Assembly (NCBI GenBank): GCA_022828595.1
Contig: JAKGHH010000001.1
Location: 72,970,401-73,034,400 of the forward strand
Length of the DNA stretch: 64,000 nt
Reading direction: 5' to 3'
DNA from: Nelumbo lutea
Taxonomy: Eukaryota > Streptophyta > Magnoliopsida > Proteales > Nelumbonaceae
The translations under genes and the position numbers were made by a program. Position 1 is the stretch's first letter. The number at the start of each line of letters is the position of its first letter. Of this stretch, positions 21,565-32,805 are shown in pieces. Below the pieces are notes generated by a model, which had not been told where the DNA came from, did not search any database, and saw only the letters and a program-made list of their open reading frames with translations.

Positions 21565-22850
21565 AATTGAAAAGAATCAGACCTAGAAACTTACTGACTT
21601 GCCATCTGGTGCCAAAACCATTGGAGTAAAATGGATTTATAAAACGAAGTTGAACGAACTTGGAGAAGTAGACAAGTACAAGGCTCGGTTGGTATCCAAG
21701 GGGTACTCTCAACAACAAGGGGTAGATTTCACCGAAGTATTTGCTCCAGTAACTCATATGGATACAATGAGGATGATAGTGGCACTTGTGGCGCAAAGAG
21801 GTTCGAAGATTTACCAATTGGATGTAAAATCAGCATTTCTCCATGGTGAACTCAATGAAGACGTGTATGTGGAGCAACCAAAGGGTTATGAAAGAAAAGT
21901 GAGTGAGCATAAGGTGTATAAGCTGCATAAAGCTTTGTACGGTCTAAAACAAGCTCCACGAGCTTGGTTTAGCTGTATTGAAGCTCATTTCATTAGTGAA
22001 GGCGTCCAAAAGTGTCCAAATGAGCGGACTTTATTCACCAAGAGGAGCAGTGAAGGTAAAGTGCTGATAGTAAGTATTTATGTGGATGGTCTGATTTACA
22101 CCGGTGATGATGAGGATATGATGTCTGATTTTAAGAATTCTTTGATGAAAGTTTTTGACATTACTGATTTGGGGAGGATGAGATTCTTCTTTGGCATTGA
22201 GGTGTTACAGAAATCGGATGGAATTTTCATTTGTCAAAGGAGGCATGCCACTGAAGTGTTGAAATGTTTTGGGATGTTTGAGAGCAAGTCAGTAAGCAAC
22301 CCGATTGTGCCAGGTTTCAAAATGAGTAGAGATGATCATGGAGTTACAGTGGATGAGACTTATTTCAAACAAATGGTGGGAAGTTTGATGTACCTCACGG
22401 CAACTCGTCCAGATATAATGTTCAGTGTCAGTTTGATCAGCAGGTACATGGCTAAACCCATTGAACTTCACTTACAAGCTACCAAAAGGATTTTGCGATA
22501 CTTAAAGGGCACTGCAAACTATGGGATTTTGTATAAGAAGGGAGGGGAAGAAGAAGAACTGCTTGCTTTCACGGATAGCAACTATGCAGGTGATATAGAA
22601 GATCGTAAAAGCACGTCCGGTTATGTGTTTCTTTTAAGCTCAAGCATAGTATCATGGCTGTCCAAAAAGCAACCCATAGTTGCGTTGTCAACCACTGAGG
22701 CGGAATTTGTGGTTGTTGCTGCATGTGCCTGCCAGGCAGTATGGATGAGGAGAGTGTTGAAAAAATTGAATCATGAACAGAAGGGTTGCACCACTATCAT
22801 GTGTGACAATAGTTCAACGATCAAGCTCTTAAGAATCTAGTTATGCACAG
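21565..22850 (+). pseudogene. copia reverse transcriptase and RNase H, inactive
   Basis: After a TAG at about 21583 the frame runs open to about 22840. Visible motifs are 'IGVKWIYKTKLNE', 'KARLVSKGYSQQQGVDF', 'YQLDVKSAFLHGEL', 'LHKALYGLKQAPRAW' and the metal-binding box, here Tyr-Val-Asp-Gly instead of Tyr-Val-Asp-Asp, so a catalytic aspartate is lost. RNase H is shown by 'AFTDSNYAGD', 'RKSTSGYVF', 'STTEAEF' and 'MCDNSSTIKL'. The frame stops just after this, and the family's usual last ~50 residues are missing, replaced by a scrap of the LTR start. Confidence 0.88.
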
Positions 22851-22876
22851 AGTGTGTGAAGCTATTGATGTAAACT
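22851..22876 (+). repeat. 26-bp copy of the LTR start inside pol
   Basis: AGTGTGTGAAGCTATTGATG and the next six bases are identical to 22951-22976, which spans the polypurine-tract/LTR junction. The two copies lie exactly 100 bp apart. This copy sits at a deletion between the RNase H core and the pol C-terminus. Confidence 0.85.
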
Positions 22877-22936
22877 CAGGAGCAGGTGGTTGATTTGATG
22901 ACGAAGTCGTTGAAGTTAGAAGCATTTCAGAAACTC

Positions 22937-22954
22937 AAAAAGATGATGGGAGTG
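22937..22954 (+). other. polypurine tract of the copia element
   Basis: AAAAAGATGATGGGAGTG lies directly before the 3' LTR start at 22955, the expected position of the plus-strand primer. Confidence 0.8.
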
Positions 22955-23293
22955 TGTGAAGCTATTGATGTAAACTAATTGCAGTCTACAGTTAGTTTAA
23001 GGGAGGGCACGAAGAGGTCGTTGCTTGGAGTCAGGTTTTTTGTTAGTGTTTTACTTAGTCTGTTTTCTGTTTCAATAAATCCTAGTTTTTAGGGATGTTA
23101 TTATTTGACCTATTCATTTGCTTTGTTAATCACGTAGCTAAGATAAGGCTAATGTGTGCTGCTTTTATGCTTTCTGTTAGAGTTGTAAATGGCTATAAAA
23201 GGTAAGTTCAGTTTTAACCTATAAAAGTCATTTAGTCCATTTTGTTGAGCTCGTGTTATTGCTTTCGATTGTTACATTCAATTGTTTCTAACA
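22955..23293 (+). repeat. 3' LTR of the copia element, 339 bp
   Basis: Matches the 5' LTR from TGTGAAGC to TTTCTAACA and is followed directly by the GTTTT duplication. It retains GGCTATAAAAGG at about 23192 as a promoter-like TATA box. Confidence 0.92.
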
Positions 23294-23524
23294 GTTTTAA
23301 CCTATATTGGCCAATAGTATCATATCGGATACTTCCTGATATGGCCCTACAGGGGATTTTCCGGGTCGGCAAGTGATTCAGGGGGTAGACTGGCCTTAAA
23401 TCGGCCCCTCTGAACCAGTTTCAAAAAAAAAAAAAAAAGAAACACATAAAAAGAGTATCGATACAGGTCAATATGCCCTATCGCCATATCACCCTATATT
23501 CATATTTTGATCCTTGCTTACGAT

Positions 23525-24726
23525 AAACATATAATGATAAACCTGTATCATATATCACTAGCTAGTTACGTGCATAACTTAGCTATCTTGCAAAATTGAC
23601 CCTCTCCAAGTCATAGAAATAGTATGGGCAATGTTCATAGAATTAACTTTAATTAATTGAGCTACTGATCACCAACCTATATAAAAACAAAACATTAATC
23701 AAGATTTGGTTTGGACTGATAGAAACGAAATCAAATTTGATGCTTCAAAGATATGAGGGTGATGGTCAAACAATTTGTTGGCACTGGGCTGCATTTTTAA
23801 GAGGCCAGTGTGGGCAAACTCCGATGGAGGTGTCTGATGTATCATTAGTTGGCTTGTCATCCGGATTGCCTGGGTTGTCATTAGTTGAACCCTTAAACCC
23901 CCGTCTTTGTATTGTCATCGCCTCATCGGGATGGGCTTCTCAGCCTCAGGCAGTGCATGGCAAAGATGAATTGGTGGTTCCTGTCTTCCATTCCAGACTA
24001 GCAGATAATAGCTTAGATGGGTACCTCTAGAGTCTAGACAAACCAGTCATGGAGAGGCAGAGGCTCGGGAAGTGGACAATAGTAATCAATTGATACACCC
24101 AATGTACCCATGTGACCACAACCTCATATATTATTTCTTTTTTACAGTATTGTCACTAAAAGAGGGGAGGCAAAGAGAATCTTTGCAGAATTCAGAATTC
24201 TGATAAGAAAGAAGAGAGAGATGAGATAATGCTACCAGTACCATACCATACCTAACACGCTGTAGCCTGTATATATTAAATCAAGATTTCAATTACAATT
24301 ACATAGTTTATTTACTTTGTTCGCGTTCCACTTATCAAAGACGTTGAATAAATGTCATTGTGATATGTGATTTTTATGTCACTGGTTCACATCCCATACT
24401 TCGTTTATTCACCCAAATTGAGTGCCTTTTCAAAATTTACAACGCCCTTTGTCTTCTTTCGACTTTTTCACGGATCCCATAAGAGACCCAAACTCATCAA
24501 CCAGCTAAGAGACAAGCCATAACATCATATCAGTTTGGCAGCCAAACATGTAGCAAATCAAATAAATAAATTAAATATTCATACATGCTTTTAATTACAC
24601 CAAGTACTAATAATAGTAGTAACTCAACAACCTCAACTACTCTTTTGAATAAATACACCCCCCTCCCCGCTTTCCCCCTTCTTCTTTCTTCGGCAATCGG
24701 CGGCATCCACCCAACTCCCTCAACTT
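23525..24726. other. intergenic, downstream of the GH17 gene
   Basis: No recognisable coding domain. The part nearest 24726, up to about 24540, should include the 3' UTR of the minus-strand glucanase gene; there are several AATAAA-like motifs on the minus strand near 24540-24660, but the polyadenylation site is not fixed. Confidence 0.45.
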
Positions 24727-26898
24727 TTAGTATCCCGTCGGAAACTCGCATTTTCCAAACTCTGCGCAAAATACAACCACCAAACAAAAGACATTACTTT
24801 TTGCAACATGACACAAATCATACGTGGACCAGGACACATCATAGCCCTAAAATCGACGTCTCTCATTCATCGAACAACATCATATGCTACTCACGAGACA
24901 TTACAGCTACGCATTGGAAATATTCCCAATACATGGTGGTGATGCTTTGTGGGTAGGATAGTGGGAACATGCCCCGAGTGCATCAAATTATCAATCCGAA
25001 ACATTGAATACCAGATCTACGATCATTACCCTAATGTAATTCGTCAGTACGACAGGGAGTCCATGTACAGTAAACTTACTGTTTTTTCCCCAGTCTAACG
25101 TGCGCCTAAGGTTGCTGCACCATGCGCACATTTACATATCCAGACCAAATATTGCTAACGTGCGCTTTGCTCCGATCCGATGAACAGGGCCCGGAGGCCG
25201 GAGCTCTTACCCTGAACTGAATATGATAGAATCTAAAGTAGTGAATCTACGGAAAAAAAAAGGATAAAACCACAACACCTCCTGTCCAAACAACACCAGT
25301 ACACGGCTCCACCCCACCCCGTGAATGTTTCATGTTTGTAGAGAAAAAATCATGACAGAATACAACATTTTATGTTGCGCGTGAGGTGAAGAACTGAAGA
25401 TTGAAGAATAGTAAACAAGGAAAAAGAATACGCACTGGGAGGCTGAGTGACAACATATGCGGCTCCTTCAAAGTCACAGGTCCCCATCCCGCGCCTCATC
25501 TTCTGATAGTAGCTATTAAACGCGAACGATGCGTGTGCCTCCAGAGTATTAGGATCGTAACACGAAGCACCCGGTTGGATCGGACGGCAGTCAGCTCCTC
25601 CCTCTCCACAAGCATAATCTAGTGCTGCCTGCAACTTCTGTTCCCCAGCCTTACCGTTCGCCACACACCACGTCTGTCCGGACGAGCTCGTCGAAACACT
25701 GCCCCCATTGTTCACCGGCGTCATCTGGCTCTTCCCACCGTTCACTGGAACCTTCTGCCTCACCTCTTCCGGCGTAAGCGGAATGTCGTAGACCTTCTCT
25801 TCGTTGGGGTAGAAGAGACCGTAGTTCCTCTCAGAAGTCGGGCCCGGCTTCATGTTTTCGTTAAACAAGGCAAACAAGTAAACGTCGAGGTCTTCTTGTG
25901 GTCTCTGTGGGGTACCACCTCCGGCGAGTACCCTGCGCACCATGTTCCCGTTGTAAGCAGCTGCATTAACCTCGCTTGCGCCCGTCTCGTCCTCATCTCC
26001 CTTCGATGGCCAACCTGTCTCGGTCACGACCATCTTCACGTCGTCATATTTCAAAGCAGACATGGCTGCGAAAACCGCATCTATCTGGGCCTCGAAAAGA
26101 CTGTAGTAACGCAGGCCATTGCCAGAGTCCACGACACCCGGGTTAGTTCGGAAGAGAGCGTAGTCTAAGGAGATCACGTCGGAGTTGGCTGCGTAGGCGA
26201 AGAAAGGATAAGCGTTCACCATGAGGTAGGATCCGGTCTCGCGAAGAAAATCCAACATGGGCTTGATGACGGGTTCGACTAACTCGGTTTTGAAAGATCC
26301 CGCAGAAGACGGGTAGGAGGACTGAAGAGCACTAAGGGCTATGGGAGAGGACACCTTAATGGCGGAGTCGAGGTTATATTTAACGAGCGCGGCGTGAACG
26401 TTGCGCATCGCTGCGACTAGGAACTCGGTTATATTGTGTGGATCCACGAAGACTTCGTTCCCGACGGCAATGGCGTGGATTTGGGTGGATGGGTAGTAAG
26501 CGGCGATGTTTTTCTGGACCCAAGTGTCGGTATAGGACTGTCGCTTGGCCGCTGAGGAGAGTTGCTCGTTGGGTAGGGTAACGACGACGCTGATTCCTGA
26601 ACCGGCAAGGGCCCTGAGAACGGTAGCGTCGGTGTCGTAGAGCTTGACTCGGTTGAGACCCTGAGACATGAGAAGCTGAACCACCTTCCCTGACGAAGGA
26701 AGGTCGTTAGCTACTCTGCCATAGTTTATCCCGATTGTGCCTGCATCTGCAAACGTAGTATGGAAAAAGCATTAACCACAAAAACATCAAAACTACACAT
26801 GAACAGACAACAGACAAGAGGCTATGGTAGCCTTTTTTACCTGTAAAAGAAACAATGGAGATGATTAATAGGAAGAAGGGAACTGTGAAACGTTCCAT
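24727..26898 (-). CDS. GH17 endo-1,3-beta-glucanase with C-terminal X8 (CBM43) domain
   Basis: Three exons: 26898-26841 (58 bp), 26746-25436 (1311 bp) and 24761-24727 (35 bp), joined by GT...AG introns of 94 and 674 bp, giving 467 residues. Exon 1 encodes a signal peptide (MERFTVPFFLLIISIVSFT). The GH17 barrel follows from GTIGINYGRVANDLP; the acid/base Glu is in AIAVGNEVF (residue 117) and the nucleophile Glu in VVTETGWPS (residue 262). The X8 domain begins at WCVANG (residue 379) and uses Cys 380, 399, 406, 415, 443 and 461. The sixth cysteine comes from the tiny last exon (FGKCEFPTGY), and the junction codon AAG is split A/AG. No GPI-anchor tail follows. A secreted wall or plasmodesmal callose (beta-1,3-glucan) hydrolase is expected. 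Reading through intron 2 would give a false tail lacking the last cysteine. Confidence 0.93.
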
Positions 26899-27150
26899 GC
26901 CCTGGTTCTGTGAGAAACAGAGCACGAATGAAGAAGAAGAAGAAGATGATGAAAAGCGAAAACTTTCTTTGGCTGGTTTTCTTCTATTAAACGCTCTGCC
27001 TCAGGGAGGGGAGAAGTGGAGGAACAGGTGGGAATGAGTGAGGGTCTGGTCTCTTCTTATTGGGGTGAGTGAAGACTGAAGAGTTCAGTGAGGAGGGCGT
27101 CAGGGTGTAGTGGAGACCGGAGAAAACATCGAGGCAGGTGGCGGGACCCA
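26899..27150 (-). promoter_or_regulatory. 5' leader and proximal promoter of the GH17 gene
   Basis: Upstream flank of the ATG at 26898. In minus-strand orientation it is CT-rich, with TTCTTCTTCTTC at about 26934-26945 and a pyrimidine-rich stretch at about 27000-27050, as in many plant 5' UTRs. No certain TATA box. Confidence 0.35.
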
Positions 27151-27827
27151 CAGCACTGACAAAGAGTTAAAAGTAAAACACAATTCCACTTCTACCCATG
27201 AATCTTACCTTCGCCGTTATAATCGCCGTTTATCGTGAATATAAACCAAGAGTTGAGCCGTTATATGCGCCGTAACGGTGAAGTTGATCTCTATGGCATA
27301 GCAACTGCGCGCCAGTGACGGAGCCCACGAACTCGACCGTTAATTCTTCCCCCCAAAACCAAAGACCGTAGCATGACTATGACCCACCTTGGCCTTGGCC
27401 TTGGAGAAAGAAAACATCACCACCATCCAATTCCAATCAATATGGACGTTATGTAAATGAAAGTGATTAGTCTTCCAGCAAAAATGGAAGCCAGATTGCG
27501 CGACAGACGGCAGACGATTATGCGTACGGTAGAGTTTAACCAAATATGGTGAGAGTGGAGTGGTGCGGATGCAGTTTTAATGTACCAGACTTCGAAACTC
27601 AAGAGTCGAGAATGCAGTTTCATTCTTACCCCGAAGGCCCGGTCGAACTCATGTGTTTCGGTCAGCCGATCCGTTTTCATTCGAACGCTGTGCTTTTCTC
27701 AAGGGTCTACATTAACACTATGCAACGGCATGGGCCTAACCCATAATAATCCGCCACTTAGGAGTGTAAATGCATGCAATAGAATCATATAATATGCGAA
27801 TTCGAATCCGATTAAAAAAATTGGGTT
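27151..27827. other. intergenic, no gene recognised
   Basis: Contains CGTTA/TAACG motifs around 27210-27290 and short open stretches on both strands with no recognisable domain. Confidence 0.45.
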
Positions 27828-28278
27828 GGCAACTTTTGTGGTTTAATATCAATAAAAATAATATATTTTAAAAAATTTTTAAAATAATATCAATAAAGGG
27901 TAAAAATATTGTTCATCTTCTTCTTGTCATTTGTTCATCAGAGCCGTCGTCCACTGGTCATTCCTTTGCCTGCCATCGCTGTAACGTCTACCTCCACCCA
28001 TCTCCAACAATGTTGTCGGAGGCAGAGGCGGAGGTGGCAAGCATTGGACAAAGAAACCACCAGTGCCACCGCTGCCACCTCTACCTTCGGCCACCTCCGA
28101 TAATATTATCGGAGGCAGAGGCGGCAATGGCGGGCGATGGCTCTAGTGAACAAATGGCAAAAAGAAAAAGATGAATAATGTTTTTGCCCTTTATTGATAT
28201 TATTTTTAAAAAGTTAATATATTTTTGAAATTTTTTTAAATATATTATTTTTATTGATATTAAACCCCAAAAGTTGCC
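27828..28278. mobile_element. fold-back MITE with ~125-bp inverted arms, 451 bp
   Basis: Begins GGCAACTTTTGTGGTTTAAT and ends with the inverse (ATTAAACCCC...GTTGCC). The arms, about 27828-27955 and 28150-28278, share TTATTGATATTA, CTTTATTGATATTATTTT and ATTTGTTCA blocks in inverse orientation. The centre holds a perfect 22-bp palindrome at 28094-28115 (CCTCCGATAAT and its inverse) and a related imperfect one at 28002-28022, each followed by CAGAGGCGG. No clear target duplication flanks the ends. Confidence 0.75.
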
Positions 28279-28895
28279 TTTATATGATAGAAACTTAAAA
28301 AAAAATGATATTTGAATCTAATTTAAGACGTATATTAAAAATTAATATTCAAATTTAATTTTGATTAAATATTTAAATATTTGATTTGAATTTGATCAAT
28401 TAATTATTTTAGGTAATTAATAAATTATATATATATAAAATATATCAATTATTTATGTAACTTAATTATTATATAAATTTTATAAAATGTTTAAATATTT
28501 CATATATTATATATAAGAATTAAATAATCGGATTCAATCGATTATTATATAAATTCATATATGATCTTATTCGATTTAATAAATATTCAAATTCAACCAA
28601 TTAAGTATATGTTTAGCATCAATGTTGTATATGTGTGGGTTGGAAGCACAGTTCTCCGAGAAAAATGATGTATTTTTTTTCTTTTGTTTGAAAACATTGC
28701 TACCAGGTTTTCTTGGGGCAACAACAACCCCTTCTATTTGGTACAAGTGCTCCATATCTATTTTCAATACTGGTACCCATTGTAGGAAGTCCACTGTTTT
28801 TGCTACATGATGTCCCCATTGGCAGCAATGAACTCCAAATTGAAAAAAATGTCAAATTCTACATTTTTTTTATACCACACTTTCTCAATTTCTAA

Positions 28896-29031
28896 GGCAT
28901 GGTTTGCAGCACTATTTTTTATAAAAAAACGGTTTCAAACATATTATTGTTTTCTAAAATACCGATTTTTTTAGCATGACATTAATGTATCACTATTTTC
29001 TAAAGGAACTGCATCCATGCCAAACACTGCC
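28896..29031. mobile_element. small Tourist-like MITE candidate, 136 bp
   Basis: Ends GGCATGGTTTGCAG and CCAAACACTGCC are imperfect inverted repeats. TAA occurs directly before (28893-28895) and after (29032-29034), as in PIF/Harbinger MITEs. The interior is AT-rich and non-coding. The end repeat is short, so this is less sure than the element at 16399. Confidence 0.5.
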
Positions 29032-29034
29032 TAA

Positions 29035-30231
29035 ATATTCAAACTATGTAAATTCAATTCGATTATATCATATCTCAAATTCAAAGTTAGATTTTTGAAT
29101 ATCATTAGAAGGCAGACTCGATCCCAAATCTCCGCGACAACTACCAAGAGAACTTATCAACCAGCCGGTTGGTACCTTCCAATTGGAACGTTGTTTATGA
29201 CAGCTGTCAGTAGATTCGCAGTTAGTAATAATGTGTTTCTGTTTGTAATTTTTATTCGCACTCGCACATGATTTTTGTTAAGTTTACAAAATTTTATTTG
29301 TTATTACTTATTACAATTTACAAATTAAATGTAAAATCTAGTATAGGATTTGGATCCAGTGTGAGCTAGTAGATGAATGGTTAATCACTATATGACCAAT
29401 CTGGGCCAATGATGATCAACGAGACTATTATTGGTCAAGATTGGCGTGATTTTGAGTTGATCTAATCGCTGATCGAAATCTGCTTCACATTCATATACCT
29501 ATGCTACATACAGCAATCCCACGACTCTCACAAATAAGTCATTTTCAAGCCAACACCGACACCAACCACAGAGACAGAGGTAAACATGGGGACCGTTTAC
29601 AGAGTGTTCCCAATGCACGGTGAAACGTGCCTGTGATTTCAGTGTGAGGCGACTGGGTGAGGAGGATATTCCAATTCCGTACTCTAGAGTATAAATTGAA
29701 TCACAAATATGAAAATACCCCGGATAAAAAACATCCTGATGTTGTTTTACAGTGGAGAAAGACTACTGTGTTCTATGGGAGTACTGCAAACCTCATCAGT
29801 TTGGTGGTGGGTACCGGGGTACATTCCATTTTCTGATAAATATCCAGTCAAAAGACAAAAAATACCCCTTATTTGTGCATGATATAACAAAGATAAGGGT
29901 CACTTTTTGTCTTTTTAAAAAAAGAAACAGAGTAAAAACCAGTAGCCTAGAATCCTAGATAGCAAATTAGCAATTGGTTCAGATACTAGGGCATTGACTT
30001 TGTAGGGTGACCTACTCTTCCAGTCTCTGAGAGGACATATGTACTTGGCTGCAAACAGCAAGCCAGCCCGACCTTCCCGTCTGATGCTGTTTTACTTTTA
30101 CATTGTATAAACCATGAGTAAATAAGAGTCGGGGTCACAAGAAGACTAGATACATGAAAAAAGGGTTAAGGGTTAAGCTTCTCAGCATGGAATCACAACT
30201 CATCTATGAATCAATTTTTGGTGATGATCAA
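29035..30231. other. intergenic, no gene recognised
   Basis: No domain, LTR or inverted repeat recognised. Confidence 0.5.
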
Positions 30232-30745
30232 TTTTTGATACTTATTATAATGTGGATTGAATTTGGGTAAAGTTGGTCGATAGTGATGTTAAAAAATTTG
30301 ATTATTTCTATAATGAAGGGATGGAGCAGGAAGTGTAGTCCGATTACGAGTTGTTTTTCGAAAACTGAGAGGTCATGGTGATCGTGAACCCAAGGGTGCT
30401 GACTTAGGAGAATGCTAAAAACTAAACTATCAAGGAGAAGGTAGTGAGCTACCAAAGACAGTAGCCTATCTAAAGTCATGGTAGAAGGACCGAAGTCATT
30501 CGGATCCTGACCCCGAGAAGAAGATGGGACCTCCTCTCTGGAGGTCGGTCCCTCCTCTCGAGCTTCGGGCTCCTCAGGCTGAAAAGGCCCAACTTCAAGT
30601 AAGGAAGTTTCCTCTAAGGGGCGAAGGGGGGAGCTACCTAGCAAGGAGCTGACCTTGCCAGCAGGAGCCGAGGACTACACCTCGGCACCCTCGAGTCCAC
30701 TAGAATCACCTAGGAGCCTATCTATGCTAGCACTATACACGATTG
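30232..30745 (-). pseudogene. antisense accessory reading frame (aORF) of Tat-type element, copy A
   Basis: The minus-strand frame is open from 30644 to 30228 and matches the aORF of copy B: shared 'VPSSSRG', 'NDFGPSTMTLDRLLSLVAHY' and 'HPFIIEIIKFFNITIDQL'. The start codon of copy B (ATG) aligns with GTG here, at about 30743, and an in-frame TAG follows in the first codons. The 3' end is cut by the truncation. Tat elements such as Grande and Retand are known to carry an extra frame antisense to pol before the 3' LTR; its function is unknown. Confidence 0.65.
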
Positions 30746-30892
30746 AAACAAGAACAAACTAAGAAAAAACGAACTCACCAATAGAAGAACGACCTCAGAA
30801 TACAAAGAAAGAGCGAGCTGAAAGACTCCAATGCGACCTCGAGAGAGCTCAATCACAGAATTTTTGGCAAAGAAGAGGGTTCCCTCGGCCCC

Positions 30893-30902
30893 CTATTTAT
30901 AG
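30893..30902 (-). promoter_or_regulatory. TATA box upstream of the aORF, copy A
   Basis: Minus strand reads CTATAAATAGGGGGCCG, about 150 bp upstream of the aORF start. The same CTATAAATAGGGGG block stands upstream of the aORF in copy B, 150-160 bp from its ATG. Confidence 0.65.
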
Positions 30903-31212
30903 TTCACCGCGAGGTGATCAACAGTTGAGATCTGCTTGATCCAACGGTTCTCATGAAAACCAGTTGCATGATGCCCGAGGACAAAATCGGTTGAGCGCGT
31001 TTTTGACATCCCCGGAGTCCATAAACAACGTGACGTCCGTGCGTACACCCAACGCGACCTGGGCTACTTTTGGTTTAACCGAAGGTTAAAATAGGTTCGA
31101 TCGGCTGATCCGCTCGACAGACCGCCTAGACCTCGTGCCAAATCCACCTGAACTCATCATGAACTCCCCACACCAGATCAGGACCCCCGGCTCGGGGAGT
31201 GGGGGCAATCAA

Positions 31213-31753
31213 TGAAGGGTGATTTGGCCCGACCTAGTAATAGGGGGACACGTGGACACAACCTGACTAATAGATGACAGCTCAGCCCGACATACCAAGA
31301 CCACAACAGATCGAACTCAGATAATCAAACCACCTCGGCATGGGTCACCTCGAGACGAGGTCACCTCGGTACAAGGTCGCATCAGGACCACCTCGGTCCC
31401 AAGGCACTTTGGCTCTAGTTCGGGACTAAAGAGCATCAGTTCGGGGATACTGACTCAGACCACTACTTGATGACCCCGAAAACCTCACCATCAGATTCCA
31501 AACTTTATGGGATCACGCCTCGTAACGACGAGCTTTATCTTCCTCCCCGGTCGGTTCGGGTGGAATAGATAAGCCTTATCAGTTGGCAACGTTATCCCCC
31601 AATTAACGTGGAAACGGATCTCGTCGTAACGATGACCTCGGAACTGTTCCACGGATCCCGTGAGGACTTCTCTCCTTGCAGATCAACCTCGTCCGTCGTC
31701 TGACTAGAAGCCAGGTCACCTCTAGTGGAGAGCAACTAGATCGCGCTACATCA
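31213..31753 (+). repeat. 3' LTR of copy A, 541 bp
   Basis: Preceded by the purine tract GGGAGTGGGGGCAATCAA. Starts TGAAGGGTGATTTGGC and ends GCGCTACATCA. The first ~47 bp match the LTR of copy B almost base for base (CCTAGTAATAGGGGGACACG); later parts diverge, so it is a related family member, not a twin. Confidence 0.8.
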
Positions 31754-31879
31754 ATGATGATGCCCTCTAACAATATTTTGACAATTAATAAAAAGATGCA
31801 AGAGTATTTCAATTGAATTTTATCTTTTTAATTAATATTGTTGAGGAATGGGTTGCAACAAAGTATTTTTTACAATTTA

Positions 31880-32144
31880 GGATGTGTTTGGTTTCAATGC
31901 CAATTTATTTGCATTAATATTGCAAACTTATGGTAGGCAAATGATTTTAGTGTAAATTATGATTTATTTTTATTTCAAAATTTGCTTTATTTTGTTTGAT
32001 TGCATTATAAATGAAGTAAAATAAGACTAGAAGCAGAATAGTAAAACTCAAAATAAAATTAAACCACAATTTGCATTATTTTCATTTGCACTCCCACGTA
32101 TTTATACTAGCACAAATAAAATTGCACTGCAATCAAACACAACC
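31880..32144. mobile_element. MITE, about 265 bp
   Basis: Ends GGATGTGTTTGGTTTCAATGC and, in inverse, GGTTGTGTTTGATTGCAGTGC match well. Both flanks read TTTA, consistent with a short duplication of the TTA or TTTA kind. The interior is AT-rich and non-coding. A partial relative lies at 9148-9262. Confidence 0.65.
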
Positions 32145-32685
32145 TTTAACTGATTGTTTCGAAATTTGTATTGAACTGTGTTGGAATACAATATAAGACG
32201 GAATAATTTTAACAAGCACCTTGGTTTCATTTATTTGTAATTTGAAAAATTATAAAGTATGTGAATAATATCTCATAATTGGACATGCTTAAAAGGAAGT
32301 TTCATTGCTCTATAAGAAAAAAGAAAAAAAAAACAAAGTTTCATTGATGTGAAGCTATTGTCTAAAATATGTTTTTGAACAATGATAACCTATGTGTTTT
32401 GTATGGCTTCCGTTTATTTGATAAGTGGTGTCATGTCATTGCTAAATTAGCATTTGTATCATTATGTCGATTCGTACACATTGTAATTGATAAAGTTCAG
32501 TTTTGATTTACATGTTCATCAATCATTAGGAGAAACTTCATTTTAACACTTTCCTCAATTGTTAAGCGTTTATTTACTGTTCTACTGATATGGCACCTAG
32601 TTCTAATTGTCAACAAATTCAAGAAAAACATTTATCAACCATTTTTTTCTTGGTTTTGAAGACAAATCAAGTATAATCACTATAC

Positions 32686-32728
32686 CTAGGGGTGCCCACG
32701 AGCTGAGCTCGAATAGCAACATACATAC

Positions 32729-32805
<77 letters not shown>

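Larger units (their letters stand above)
19373..23293 (+). mobile_element. Ty1/copia retrotransposon with internal palindrome
   Basis: A complete element by its ends: two LTRs (19373-19715 and 22955-23293), an initiator-Met tRNA primer site, a polypurine tract and a perfect 5-bp target duplication GTTTT (19368-19372 and 23294-23298). Order on the plus strand is LTR, primer site, 5' part of gag, inverted palindrome arm, loop, forward arm (end of integrase), reverse transcriptase, RNase H, LTR. Zinc knuckle, protease and most of integrase are missing, and gag has a stop. By eye the LTRs differ at about 7% of positions plus a 4-bp indel, so the insertion is not recent. It cannot move by itself. 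Confidence 0.92.
19347..23516. mobile_element. short terminal-inverted-repeat element, split by the copia insertion
   Basis: A perfect 13-bp inverted pair, CAAGGATCAAAAT at 19347 and ATTTTGATCCTTG ending at 23516, surrounds the copia element. Flanking octamers CTTACAAC (19339-19346) and CTTACGAT (23517-23524) match at 6 of 8 positions, as an aged 8-bp duplication would. Without the copia element the original transposon was about 250 bp. Its right part contains repeated TATCGATA/GATATGG motifs and an A16 tract. An 8-bp duplication suggests hAT. Confidence 0.55.
30232..31753 (+). mobile_element. Tat-lineage gypsy element, 3' fragment (copy A)
   Basis: Only the 3' end of the element is present. 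In plus orientation it has an antisense extra reading frame, its upstream region with a TATA box, a polypurine tract and a complete 3' LTR. Homology to copy B (33303-44378) begins abruptly near 30235. No gag, pol or 5' LTR is present, so this is a truncated relic. Confidence 0.8.

Noticed and set aside
25350..25435. C-terminal tail of the GH17 frame rich in Ser/Leu/Phe, resembling a GPI-anchor signal
   Set aside because: It is intron 2 read through. The spliced end FGKCEFPTGY restores the conserved sixth cysteine and the family C-terminus.
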